Assembly: GCA_025924845.1 (NCBI GenBank)
Contig: JAICHN010000262.1
Location: forward strand, 1-7,407
Direction: 5' to 3'
Source: Chloroflexota bacterium
Lineage (GTDB): Bacteria; Chloroflexota; UBA5177; JANWHV01
DNA: 7,407 nt
The notes under the pieces were generated by a model, which worked only from the letters and a program-made list of their open reading frames with translations, was not told the origin of the DNA and ran no database searches. Positions 1 through 7,398 of the stretch are shown here, one piece after another (within the stretch, counting starts at the first letter, position 1; each line of letters begins with the position of its first letter). The position numbers were made by a program, and so were the translations under genes.

Positions 1-370
1 AAATGGGGAACAGCGCCGCGCCGCCGGCGCCCTGGAGCACGCGCGCCGCGATCAGCAGGCCGATGTTCGGGGCGAGACCGCACAGGGCCGAACCGGCGGT
101 GAAGAGCGCCAGGGAGCTGATGTAGACCAGCCTTATGCCAAAGCGGTTGGCCAGAAAGCCGGCGGCCGGCACTATCACCCCGGCCGCGAGCACGTAGCCG
201 GTGACCGCGTAGGAGGCCAGATGCAAATTGGCGCCGAAGTCGTCCTGGATGCGGGGCAGCGCCGTATTGACGATGGTCGAATCCAGCAGGCCGGCAAAGG
301 CGCCAAAGACGACCGTCACCAATACCCACCAGCGATAGGTATCGCTCGACCGCTCGACGCTGCCCTGCAT
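1..370 (-). CDS. DHA2-type MFS drug/H+ antiporter, N-terminal part (cut by window edge)
   Basis: This is the first ~123 residues of a 14-helix major facilitator (EmrB/QacA type), an inner-membrane proton-driven exporter of drugs or metabolites. Reading leftwards, a short polar N-terminus is followed by helix 1 carrying the DHA2 signature LDSTIVNTALP. Further on come helices 2-3, a motif A version GFLANRFGIR (the usual Asp before Arg-x-Gly is Asn) and motif B RVLQGAGGA in helix 4. The frame is open to base 1, so the C-terminal two thirds lie outside. Two in-frame ATGs exist, at 376 and 370. GAGGG sits 2 nt before the first and 8 nt before the second, so 370 is preferred. It lies downstream of the LLM-class oxidoreductase on the same strand and is probably in its operon. 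The family is secure; the substrate is unknown. Confidence 0.88.
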   Translation of the reverse strand, partial: MQGSVERSSDTYRWWVLVTVVFGAFAGLLDSTIVNTALPRIQDDFGANLHLASYAVTGYVLAAGVIVPAAGFLANRFGIRLVYISSLALFTAGSALCGLAPNIGLLIAARVLQGAGGAALFPI

Positions 371-396
371 TGGCATGTCCCTCACTCGACCTCGTA

Positions 397-410
397 CCCA
401 GGATCCTGGG
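397..410. promoter_or_regulatory. 14-bp perfect palindrome upstream of the MFS gene
   Basis: CCCAGGATCCTGGG is its own reverse complement. It lies in the 69-bp spacer between the oxidoreductase stop and the transporter start, about 27 bp before the preferred ATG. The position suits an operator for a dimeric repressor or a short RNA hairpin. No binding protein can be named from sequence. Confidence 0.3.
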
Positions 411-439
411 CGTGGAGCAGCCTGGCCCTCCTTGGCGTC

Positions 440-1369
440 CTACCCCCGCGATGTGGCGCGTGAGAAACGCGGCAGTACCTCGGAAAGGAAGAGGTTTAAC
501 CCTTCATCGCTCGGGAAGTCGGTAAAGGAAAGCTGCACATGCTTCACACCGAGCGCCGCGAACTCCTCCAACTGCCGTGTCACCGTATCGGGGTCACCTT
601 GCACGATGTACAGTTCGCCCCGGTGGCTGAATGGACGGTTGCCCTCGCCGACGTTGGGATCTCGTGAGAGGCTGACCGTGGCGAAGTAGGTCGGTACGAT
701 CGTCGCGGGGTCCCGCCCGATGACGCGGCAGTGCTCGTGGAGGACGGCGAGCTTACGGCCGTACTCGGCGGGGGAGTAATAGTCCGCGTTCCACCAGTCC
801 GCGTGTCGAGCGACGACGCGAAGGGTGCGCTTCTCGCCGGCGCCGCCGATCATCAGGATCGGCGCCGGATCGGGACGCGGCTCGCAGTATGCCGCCGCGA
901 CGGCATAGTGAGTTCCAGTGACCGTGGCCGGTGACTCGGTCCACATGGCGCGGATAATAACCGCCGCCTCGTCCAATTGGGCAATCCGCACCGATACGGG
1001 CGGGTAGGGATACCCATAAGCGTGATACTCATCCTCTTTCCAGCCCGCCCCGATGCCCAGAATGAATCGCCCGCCAGTCAGGAATTGGAGCGTGGCCGCC
1101 ATCTTCGCGACCAGCGCGGGGTTGCGGAAACTCTGTCCCATGACCAGTGTGCCAAAGCGTACTCCGGGGGTACGGCCTGCGGAGTGGGCGAGCAACGACA
1201 TGCACTCCAGCAAAGGGATGTCGTCGAACTGAAAATGGTCAACGACCCAGGCCGTGAGGTCGTGCTCCACGCACGCGGCAAGAATCTTGTCATTCATGCC
1301 GACCATATCCTCAACGGTCGCCCCGCGTGACGACACCCGCATCACAATCCCGAAGTCCAGGCTCGCCAT
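440..1369 (-). CDS. LLM-class (luciferase-like) F420/FMN-dependent oxidoreductase
   Basis: A 309-residue cytoplasmic TIM-barrel protein of the bacterial luciferase-like monooxygenase family, probably using F420 or FMN to oxidise or reduce a small molecule. Family hallmarks are GGRFILGIGAGWKEDEYHAY at residues 99-118, the PILMIGGAGEKRTLRVVARH segment around 170-189 followed by ADWWN, and a late GDPDTV motif near 258-263, as in the F420-dependent subfamilies. The length is typical. The frame is open upstream to an ATG at 1468, but the added residues resemble no family sequence. The ATG at 1369 has GGGAG 6 nt upstream and begins the conserved strand MASLDFGIV; the ATG at 1387 has no good ribosome site. 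The neighbouring transporter suggests detoxification or a secondary metabolic role. Cofactor (F420 or FMN) and substrate cannot be decided here. Confidence 0.88.
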   Translation of the reverse strand: MASLDFGIVMRVSSRGATVEDMVGMNDKILAACVEHDLTAWVVDHFQFDDIPLLECMSLLAHSAGRTPGVRFGTLVMGQSFRNPALVAKMAATLQFLTGGRFILGIGAGWKEDEYHAYGYPYPPVSVRIAQLDEAAVIIRAMWTESPATVTGTHYAVAAAYCEPRPDPAPILMIGGAGEKRTLRVVARHADWWNADYYSPAEYGRKLAVLHEHCRVIGRDPATIVPTYFATVSLSRDPNVGEGNRPFSHRGELYIVQGDPDTVTRQLEEFAALGVKHVQLSFTDFPSDEGLNLFLSEVLPRFSRATSRG

Positions 1370-1573
1370 CCATCTCTCCCTACTCATAACCGGGGATCCA
1401 CTCTTGCCCCTGATGAGTATGGCAGGCATAGGCGAGGCGTGCCAGACGGCGCCTATTTCGCGGGCCACTCGCCGGCATCCATCCTGTCTGAAGGCGCAAG
1501 TTGGGTGATGCGTATCGGCGGCTTAGGAGCGTGAAGGCACGAGGCACGGTTCTGGGCAAGCGAATCCGCACAT

Positions 1574-1615
1574 AGTCTACCGTTGCCGGCTCGCACGAGC
1601 CGGCACCGGTAGACT
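1574..1615. terminator. Long hairpin after htrA, terminator-like without T-run
   Basis: Two 20-bp arms (1574-1593 and 1596-1615) are complementary at 19 of 20 positions; the only mismatch is T1583 against C1606. The structure begins 15 bp past the htrA stop codon and is about 205 bp before the oxidoreductase start, where a terminator of the htrA transcript would be expected. Neither strand has a T-run after the stem. It could therefore be a processing or stability hairpin, a GC-rich non-canonical terminator, or a DNA dyad. The stem is plain to see; the function is inferred. Confidence 0.5.
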
Positions 1616-1630
1616 TCAGAGGGCCGAGTC

Positions 1631-2731
1631 CTACTGATGTACGGGCAGTTCGCCCAGGGTGATAGTGACGGAGCGCCGCTGCCCATTCGTCGTCACCACC
1701 GTCATGGAGACGCGTTGCCTCGGCTTGAGCCGCGCCAGCGCCTCGTTAAACGATTCCACGCTCAACGTTTGCCGGCCGTTCAGCGCGACAATTACGTCAC
1801 CGGCCTTCACGCCGGCCTTCGCCGCCGGCCCATCCGGCACGACGGCGCCGATCGCCACGCCGTTGTCCGCGCCCAGGCCGTATTGAGCGGCCAATTGCGG
1901 CGTCGCCTGTCCGATGTTCCCGATGCCCAGGAAGGGGCGGCCACTATTCACGACTCGCCCATGCGCGATAATCTGCTTGGCGATGAAGGCGACCCGATTA
2001 CTGGGGATGGCGAAGCCGATGCCCTGCGCCGCCGTGCCCTGACTCGGATCGGCCGCCGCCAGGGTCGGGATGCCGACGAGACGCCCCTGCAGGTCCACCA
2101 GCGCCCCGCCTGAGTTCCCTGGATTGATCGGCGCCGATGCCTGGATCATGTCGGGGATGTAGAGGGCCGGGCTGCCACCCTCCGACATGGTGCGCCGCAG
2201 CGTACTGATGATCCCGAAGGTGACGGTCTGCGCGTAGCCCAGCGGGTTGCCCACGGCGAGGACGAATTCGCCCACCCGCACCTTGCCGGAGTCGGCCAAC
2301 TGCATAACGCGTAGGTTGGGGGCACTGATCTTAAGCAGAGCCAGGTCGTCGGGGCTATCAGTCCCCGCGACTTTGGCGGTGTAGGATGTACCGTTACTCA
2401 GAGTGACGAGATAGCTCGTCGGCGCCGGCGCGTTGCCCTCGCGGCCGAGCACATGATAGTTGGTCACGATGTAGCCGCCCTTATCGACAATGACCCCGGA
2501 ACCGAGGCTCCCGGAACTGCGAATCAGGACGACGGAGGGGCTCGCGGTCGTCGCCGCCGCCGTGGTGGCGTCACTCAGGGCGGCGGCAGCAGTGTCCGCC
2601 GCGGCTTGGTCCGGGTTGGCGGTCGGCGCCGCGGCGGGCATGGCGCGCAACGCGAGGGTCAGCAGGACGGCGAGGATAGCCACCAGTACGAGCGTAGGCA
2701 CGAGTAAATGGCGGGACCGCTGACGCATCAT
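1631..2731 (-). CDS. HtrA/DegP-type membrane-anchored serine protease with one PDZ domain
   Basis: A 366-residue extracytoplasmic quality-control protease. Residues 9-28 form one hydrophobic anchor after a basic N-terminus (signal-anchor). An Ala/Thr/Pro-rich linker (about 32-64) leads to a trypsin-like domain. The catalytic triad is His93 (TNYHVLG), Asp129 (DDLALLKI) and Ser207 (NPGNSGGAL). One PDZ domain occupies about 265-360, opening with RPFLGIG. The segment before the serine reads IQASAPINPGNSGG, where many relatives have an acidic residue (IQTDAAINPGNSGG). The start at 2731 is chosen because GAGGAGG (2737-2743) lies 5 nt upstream; the frame is open further up to TTG 2806, without a comparable ribosome site. 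The gene is divergent from the Crp/Fnr-like gene and followed by a long hairpin. The family is certain; naming it degP, degQ or htrA specifically would be arbitrary. Confidence 0.95.
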   Translation of the reverse strand: MMRQRSRHLLVPTLVLVAILAVLLTLALRAMPAAAPTANPDQAAADTAAAALSDATTAAATTASPSVVLIRSSGSLGSGVIVDKGGYIVTNYHVLGREGNAPAPTSYLVTLSNGTSYTAKVAGTDSPDDLALLKISAPNLRVMQLADSGKVRVGEFVLAVGNPLGYAQTVTFGIISTLRRTMSEGGSPALYIPDMIQASAPINPGNSGGALVDLQGRLVGIPTLAAADPSQGTAAQGIGFAIPSNRVAFIAKQIIAHGRVVNSGRPFLGIGNIGQATPQLAAQYGLGADNGVAIGAVVPDGPAAKAGVKAGDVIVALNGRQTLSVESFNEALARLKPRQRVSMTVVTTNGQRRSVTITLGELPVHQ

Positions 2732-2986
2732 GTCTTCCTCCTCGCGCGAGACCATCGTGGCGGCGCGGCGCTCCGTGGTGGGGAGCGGCATCTTCAGCAT
2801 GATCAATCCGGCTTACCGGCACTCAGGTTGAGGCACCTCTTTGGTATGCCGGCCAAAATCGAGCGTAGCACGCCGGATCTTAGCGTTCAAGGTCTACCCC
2901 GCGACTCCCATTCTTAACTCAAACATGCGACGCTGTTTCCATGCGGTGCCGCGCGATCCGTCCAAAACTATCAAGGAGCAACGATC
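2732..2986. promoter_or_regulatory. Divergent intergenic region between htrA and the Crp/Fnr-like gene
   Basis: This 255-bp spacer must hold the promoters of both divergent genes. On the minus side the clear element is the htrA ribosome site at 2737-2743. On the plus side AAGGAG at 2973-2978 lies 8 nt before the regulator ATG. The part from about 2880 to 2970 is less GC-rich than its surroundings and is the likeliest promoter area. A possible weak plus-strand pair is TTCAAG near 2886 with ATTCTT about 18 bp later. No TGTGA-type operator was found here, so autoregulation through such a site is not supported. Confidence 0.4.
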
Positions 2987-2993
2987 ATGATCG
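2982..2993. repeat. 12-bp palindrome over the regulator start codon
   Basis: CGATCATGATCG is a perfect palindrome that includes the ATG (2987-2989) of the Crp/Fnr-like gene. It could be a small operator or RNA element affecting translation initiation, or simply chance from a GATC-rich start context. Confidence 0.25.
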
Positions 2994-3757
2994 ATGGTGA
3001 CAGCCTTCTTCTGCAACAACTTCCCTATTTCCGGAACTTCCGACCGGAAGAGCTGGCGCTCGTGCGGAGTCAGGTTCGTCCGCGGAATCTCGCCGCCGAT
3101 GAAGTTATTCTCCTTGAGGGCCAGCCGGCCGAGGCGCTCTATGTGGTTTGTCGTGGTCGCGTGCGCATCTTCCAGAGCACGGCCGCCGGAAGGGAGCAGG
3201 TGCTCTTCATGCTTGGGCGAGGCGCCACTTTTGACGACGTGGCGGCCTTTGATGGAGGCGCTAACCTGGCGAACGCGCAAGCCTGCGGCACGGGGGCCAG
3301 TGTCAACGTCCTGCCGGTTACCTTTCTGAGACACCTCGTCGTATCAAATCCGTGCATGGCGGCGAACGTCGCCGGCGTGTTGGCCGAGCGTGTGCGGCAA
3401 CTGGTCACGCTCGTGGCAGATCTCTCGTTGCACCACACCATCCAACGAGTGGCGAAGCTGCTGATGGAGGAAAGCGCCGGCACCGGGGTCGTCCTCGTGA
3501 GTAGACAGGAAATGGCCACACGCATCGGCACGGTGCGCGAAATGGTGAGCAGGGCGCTCTGCCGGCTCGAGCAAACGGGCGCCGTCTCGCGCCGGGACAA
3601 CCGGACCCTGCACGTGGAAACTCGGATGCTTCATGCGTATCTTGACGCAGATCCTGCCTCGGACGACCACCTTACCGCGGTTCACGGACCGAGATGTTCC
3701 CAACCAATCGCGGTTGTCTGGCCCGACTCTACCGGCTGCAATAAGCCGACCATGTGA
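2987..3757 (+). CDS. Crp/Fnr-family transcriptional regulator with degenerate cNMP pocket
   Basis: A 256-residue DNA-binding regulator. Residues about 10-125 form a cyclic-nucleotide-binding-type beta roll, about 128-160 the long dimerisation helix, and about 170-200 a winged helix-turn-helix (RQEMATRIGTVREMVSRALCRLEQ region). The recognition helix has Arg184, Glu185 and Arg189 in the spacing CRP uses to read TGTGA. In the ligand cassette (81-97) the family's Gly-Glu and Arg-Ser/Thr are replaced: it reads TFDDVAAFDGGANLANA. cAMP is therefore unlikely as ligand. No N-terminal cysteine cluster of the FNR type is present. A tail of about 35 residues beyond the usual end (from about 222) looks unstructured. 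AAGGAG 8 nt upstream supports the start. A TGTGA-N6-TCACG site overlaps its stop codon, so it probably controls the two following enzyme genes. The effector is unknown. Confidence 0.92.
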   Translation: MIDGDSLLLQQLPYFRNFRPEELALVRSQVRPRNLAADEVILLEGQPAEALYVVCRGRVRIFQSTAAGREQVLFMLGRGATFDDVAAFDGGANLANAQACGTGASVNVLPVTFLRHLVVSNPCMAANVAGVLAERVRQLVTLVADLSLHHTIQRVAKLLMEESAGTGVVLVSRQEMATRIGTVREMVSRALCRLEQTGAVSRRDNRTLHVETRMLHAYLDADPASDDHLTAVHGPRCSQPIAVVWPDSTGCNKPTM

Positions 3758-3768
3758 CAAAAGTCACG
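3753..3768 (+). promoter_or_regulatory. Crp-type operator, TGTGA-N6-TCACG
   Basis: The site TGTGACAAAAGTCACG matches the CRP consensus TGTGA-N6-TCACA at all but the final base. It overlaps the last ATG-TGA of the regulator gene and is centred at 3760.5, 77 bp before the MmgE/PrpD start codon. If bound at -41.5 (class II), transcription would start near 3802, with TAAGCT (3790-3795) exactly at the -10 position. If bound at -61.5 (class I), TATCAA (3810-3815) would be the -10. Neither has a convincing -35, as expected for an activator-dependent promoter. The match is seen directly; that the adjacent regulator binds it is inference. Confidence 0.65.
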
Positions 3769-3785
3769 GCGCCCGATCCGGCGCC
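3768..3785. terminator. GGCGCC hairpin after the regulator gene
   Basis: GGCGCC at 3768-3773 and again at 3780-3785 can pair across a 6-base loop; each copy is also palindromic. It begins 10 bp after the regulator stop codon and abuts the Crp-type operator. No T-run follows, so this is at most a weak terminator or pause site separating the regulator transcript from the enzyme operon. Confidence 0.3.
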
Positions 3786-3837
3786 CAACTAAGCTGAGAT
3801 CAGAGTCAATATCAACCAGGATGGGGGGTGATGCTCG

Positions 3838-5292
3838 ATGACCGAGGTTGAGCGTCTAGCCGCTTTCGTGACGCGATCTACGTATGAGGATCTCTCGACC
3901 GAGACCCGGCAGGTGTTGAAGATCCGTATTCTCGATGCCCTGGGCTGCGCGCTCGGTGCGCTGGAGGGCCCGCCCATTACCATGATTCGGGACCTGATTG
4001 CCGAATTCGGCGGCTCCCCCTTGGTGACGCTGATCGGTGGCGGGAAGACCGCCCCCGACCGAGGAGCATTCTATAACGCGGCGCTGGTCCGCTACCTGGA
4101 CTATAACGACAGCTTCCTTGCCCCGGGCGAGACGTGCCATCCCAGCGACAGCCTGGGAGCCGTACTGGCGGCAAGCGAGTACGCGAATGCAGGCGGCAAG
4201 GATCTGCTCGTCGCGCTGGCCGTGGCCTATCAGGTACAGTGCCGGCTGTCCGAGGCCGCTCCGGTGCGTGCCAGGGGGTTCGATCACACCACGCAAGGCG
4301 CCTATGCCGTAGCGGCGGCCGTGGCCAGGGCGCTGAGTCTCGACCAGGCCCAGACCGCGAATGCCGTGGCGATTGCCGGAACCGCCTACAATGCGCTCCG
4401 CGTGACGCGCACTGGATCACTTTCCCACTGGAAGGGCCTGGCCTTTCCCAACACCGTGCTCGGCGCCACGCACGCGGCTTTCCTGGCTCGACAGGGCATT
4501 ACAGGGCCGCCCGAGGTGTTCGAGGGAAACAAGGGATTCGCGGAGGCCATCGTCGGCCCATTTACCATCGACTGGGATCACGAAGGCCTGGACATCGTGC
4601 AGCGGACGATCTTGAAACGCTATAACGCCGAGATCCACTCGCAGTCGGCGTTGGAAGGGATCCTCGAACTCCGGCGCGACGACAAGATCGATCCGTCCAA
4701 CATAGCGCGCATCGAACTGGACACCTTCGACGTGGCCTATAACATCATCGGCGGCGGCGAGGAGGGGAACAAGCATGTGGTCCGTACCAAGGAAGAGGCG
4801 GATCACAGCTTGCCCTACCTGCTCGCCGTAGCCCTCCTCGACGGGGAGGTAGGCCCCGCCCAATATCGCCCGGAGCGCATTCTCCGTGAGGACGTGCAGG
4901 CTCTCCTGCGGCTAGTCACAGTACGGCCCGACCCGGCCCTGAGCGCCCGGTTCCCTCGGGAGATGCCGTGCCGCCTCCACGTCACGCTGCACGACGGGCG
5001 AGTGCTTCGCCGCGAGAAAACGGACTACGAAGGGTTCATCAGCCGGCACATGCGTTGGGAGACGGTGGCGGCCAAGTTCGAACGCCTTGCCGCTCCATAT
5101 ACCGACCGCGAGTCGCGCCGGGCCCTGGTAGAGGCGGTAGCCCAGTTGGACTCGCTTACCGTGCGCGATTTGACCGCGCTCCTCGCCTCGGTGCGAGCAC
5201 CTGACCCAGAGGCGGTCGGCGAGCCTTTTGATACCACCTATGTGCATAAACACAGACAAACGGACCCGAACGGAAAGGACACGAGAGGATGA
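3838..5292 (+). CDS. MmgE/PrpD-family protein (2-methylcitrate dehydratase-like)
   Basis: A 484-residue cytoplasmic protein covering the full length of the MmgE/PrpD family. Members act without cofactor on polycarboxylates: 2-methylcitrate dehydratase, cis-aconitate decarboxylase, iminodisuccinate epimerase. Recognisable blocks are APGETCHPSDSLGAVLAASE (95-114), GFDHTTQGAYAVAAAVARAL (147-166), SHWKGLAFPNTVLGATHAAF (196-215), KRYNAEIHSQSALEGIL (260-276) and RTKEEADHSLPYLLAVALLD (316-335). His101, His150, Lys199 and His267 fall where the family has conserved active-site residues, by my recollection of the alignment. The start at 3838 follows a long GGGGGGTGAT ribosome site. Its stop overlaps the next start by ATGA, so the two are translationally coupled. 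No methylcitrate synthase or lyase gene is visible, so a propionate role is unproven. The family is sure; the substrate is not. Confidence 0.93.
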   Translation: MTEVERLAAFVTRSTYEDLSTETRQVLKIRILDALGCALGALEGPPITMIRDLIAEFGGSPLVTLIGGGKTAPDRGAFYNAALVRYLDYNDSFLAPGETCHPSDSLGAVLAASEYANAGGKDLLVALAVAYQVQCRLSEAAPVRARGFDHTTQGAYAVAAAVARALSLDQAQTANAVAIAGTAYNALRVTRTGSLSHWKGLAFPNTVLGATHAAFLARQGITGPPEVFEGNKGFAEAIVGPFTIDWDHEGLDIVQRTILKRYNAEIHSQSALEGILELRRDDKIDPSNIARIELDTFDVAYNIIGGGEEGNKHVVRTKEEADHSLPYLLAVALLDGEVGPAQYRPERILREDVQALLRLVTVRPDPALSARFPREMPCRLHVTLHDGRVLRREKTDYEGFISRHMRWETVAAKFERLAAPYTDRESRRALVEAVAQLDSLTVRDLTALLASVRAPDPEAVGEPFDTTYVHKHRQTDPNGKDTRG

Positions 5293-6116
5293 GCGATCGA
5301 GCATTTGCCTTCCTGAAGACCAACGACCGGCCCGCCAAGCCGCGTTCGCACGGGATTACCGAGATTCGCGGCCCCTATTACGCCCCCATGGGACGACGCT
5401 ACCTCGAGGACATCCTGGAAACCATGGGAACCTACGTGGACAGTCTCAAGTTCGCCGCCGGATCGTTTACCCTGATGCCGAAACAGGCCCTCAAGGAGAT
5501 CATCGAGCTTGCCCATCGGCACGACGTACTGGTCTCCACCGGTGGATTCTTGGAGTACGTGCTCACCCAGGGCCCCCAGGCGGTGGATGCCTACATCAAG
5601 GAGTGCCGCGATGTGGGGTTCGATATCATCGAGATCTCCTGCGGGTTCATCAGCATTCCGACCGACGACTGGCTGCGCCTGGTCAAGCGGGTACAACGGG
5701 CCGGACTCAAGGCCAAACCGGAGATCGGGATCCAGTTTGGCGCGGGCGGCGCCAGCGCCGTGGCGGATCTGGAAGCCGAGGGCACCCGCGACGTGGAGTG
5801 GGCGATCGGGCAAGCAAAACGCTTCCTGGATGCCGGTGCCTACATGATCATGGTCGAGTCCGAAGGGATCACCGAAAATGTGCGGACCTGGCGAACCGAT
5901 GTAGCCGCCCGCATCATCGGCGCGCTCGGCCTGGAAAAGGTGATGTTCGAGGCCGCCGACCCGCCGGTATTTAGCTGGTACATCAAGAATTACGGGCCGA
6001 CCATTAATCTCTTCGTGGATCACAGCCAGATCGTACAGCTGGAGGCGCTGCGCGCCGGAATCTGGGGGACATCGGATACCTGGGGCCGGGTGCTGACCTA
6101 CGGGGTCGAGGAATAG
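5289..6116 (+). CDS. ComA/HSA32-like (phosphosulfolactate synthase-related) protein
   Basis: A 275-residue protein of the (2R)-phospho-3-sulfolactate synthase (ComA) family, a TIM barrel that in methanogens joins sulfite to phosphoenolpyruvate. It looks closest to the HSA32 branch known from plants: DRPAKPRSHGITEIRGPYY (13-31), LEDILETMGTYVDSLKF (39-55), SLMPK-like LMPKQALKEII (62-72), AHRHDVLVSTGG (75-86), LGLEKVMFEA (213-222) and YGPTINLFVDHSQIVQLEAL (235-254). Motifs I recall from archaeal ComA, namely DKG, GWGTS, EISDG and EVGKK, here read RGP, AAGSF, EISCG and EIGIQ, so classical activity is doubtful. The ATG overlaps the upstream stop by 4 bp, with GAGAGG and AAAGGA just before it. Pairing with an MmgE/PrpD protein suggests a shared catabolic pathway. 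The fold assignment is firm; the reaction is unknown. Confidence 0.85.
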   Translation: MSDRAFAFLKTNDRPAKPRSHGITEIRGPYYAPMGRRYLEDILETMGTYVDSLKFAAGSFTLMPKQALKEIIELAHRHDVLVSTGGFLEYVLTQGPQAVDAYIKECRDVGFDIIEISCGFISIPTDDWLRLVKRVQRAGLKAKPEIGIQFGAGGASAVADLEAEGTRDVEWAIGQAKRFLDAGAYMIMVESEGITENVRTWRTDVAARIIGALGLEKVMFEAADPPVFSWYIKNYGPTINLFVDHSQIVQLEALRAGIWGTSDTWGRVLTYGVEE

Positions 6117-6148
6117 CCAGGCCGACGGCATGTTCGAGATCGGGCTGG
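6117..6148 (+). terminator. Weak hairpin directly after the ComA/HSA32-like stop
   Basis: CCAG-g-CCGA (6117-6125) can pair with TCGG-g-CTGG (6140-6148) around one G/G mismatch and a 14-base loop. It starts at the base after the stop codon and has no T-run. It may end or stabilise the two-gene transcript, but the stem is modest. Confidence 0.25.
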
Positions 6149-7374
<1,226 letters not shown>

Positions 7375-7398
7375 TAAACCGGTGCCCGGGGACTGCCA

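Noticed and set aside
1370..1468. N-terminal extension of the LLM oxidoreductase to the ATG at 1468
   Set aside because: The extra residues resemble no family sequence. A better ribosome site precedes the ATG at 1369, where conserved sequence begins.
2732..2806. N-terminal extension of HtrA to the TTG at 2806
   Set aside because: It would bury the strong GAGGAGG site inside the gene and place unrelated residues before the signal-anchor.
2894..3334. 146-codon minus-strand frame opposite the regulator gene
   Set aside because: It runs across the intergenic region and antisense to the cNMP-type domain, with no recognisable motif or ribosome site.
3838..5292. Assigning the MmgE/PrpD gene as prpD with a methylcitrate-cycle role
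   Set aside because: No prpB, prpC or acn gene is in view, and the family has several different activities, so the specific symbol is not supported.
5228..5974. 248-codon plus-strand frame overlapping the end of the MmgE/PrpD gene and most of the ComA/HSA32-like gene
   Set aside because: It is rich in Arg, Gly and Pro, lacks domains, and is out of frame with two well-supported genes.
5238..6131. 297-codon minus-strand open frame opposite the ComA/HSA32-like gene
   Set aside because: The plus strand encodes a recognisable conserved protein with a coupled start. The antisense translation shows no family motif and is a typical shadow frame in GC-rich DNA.
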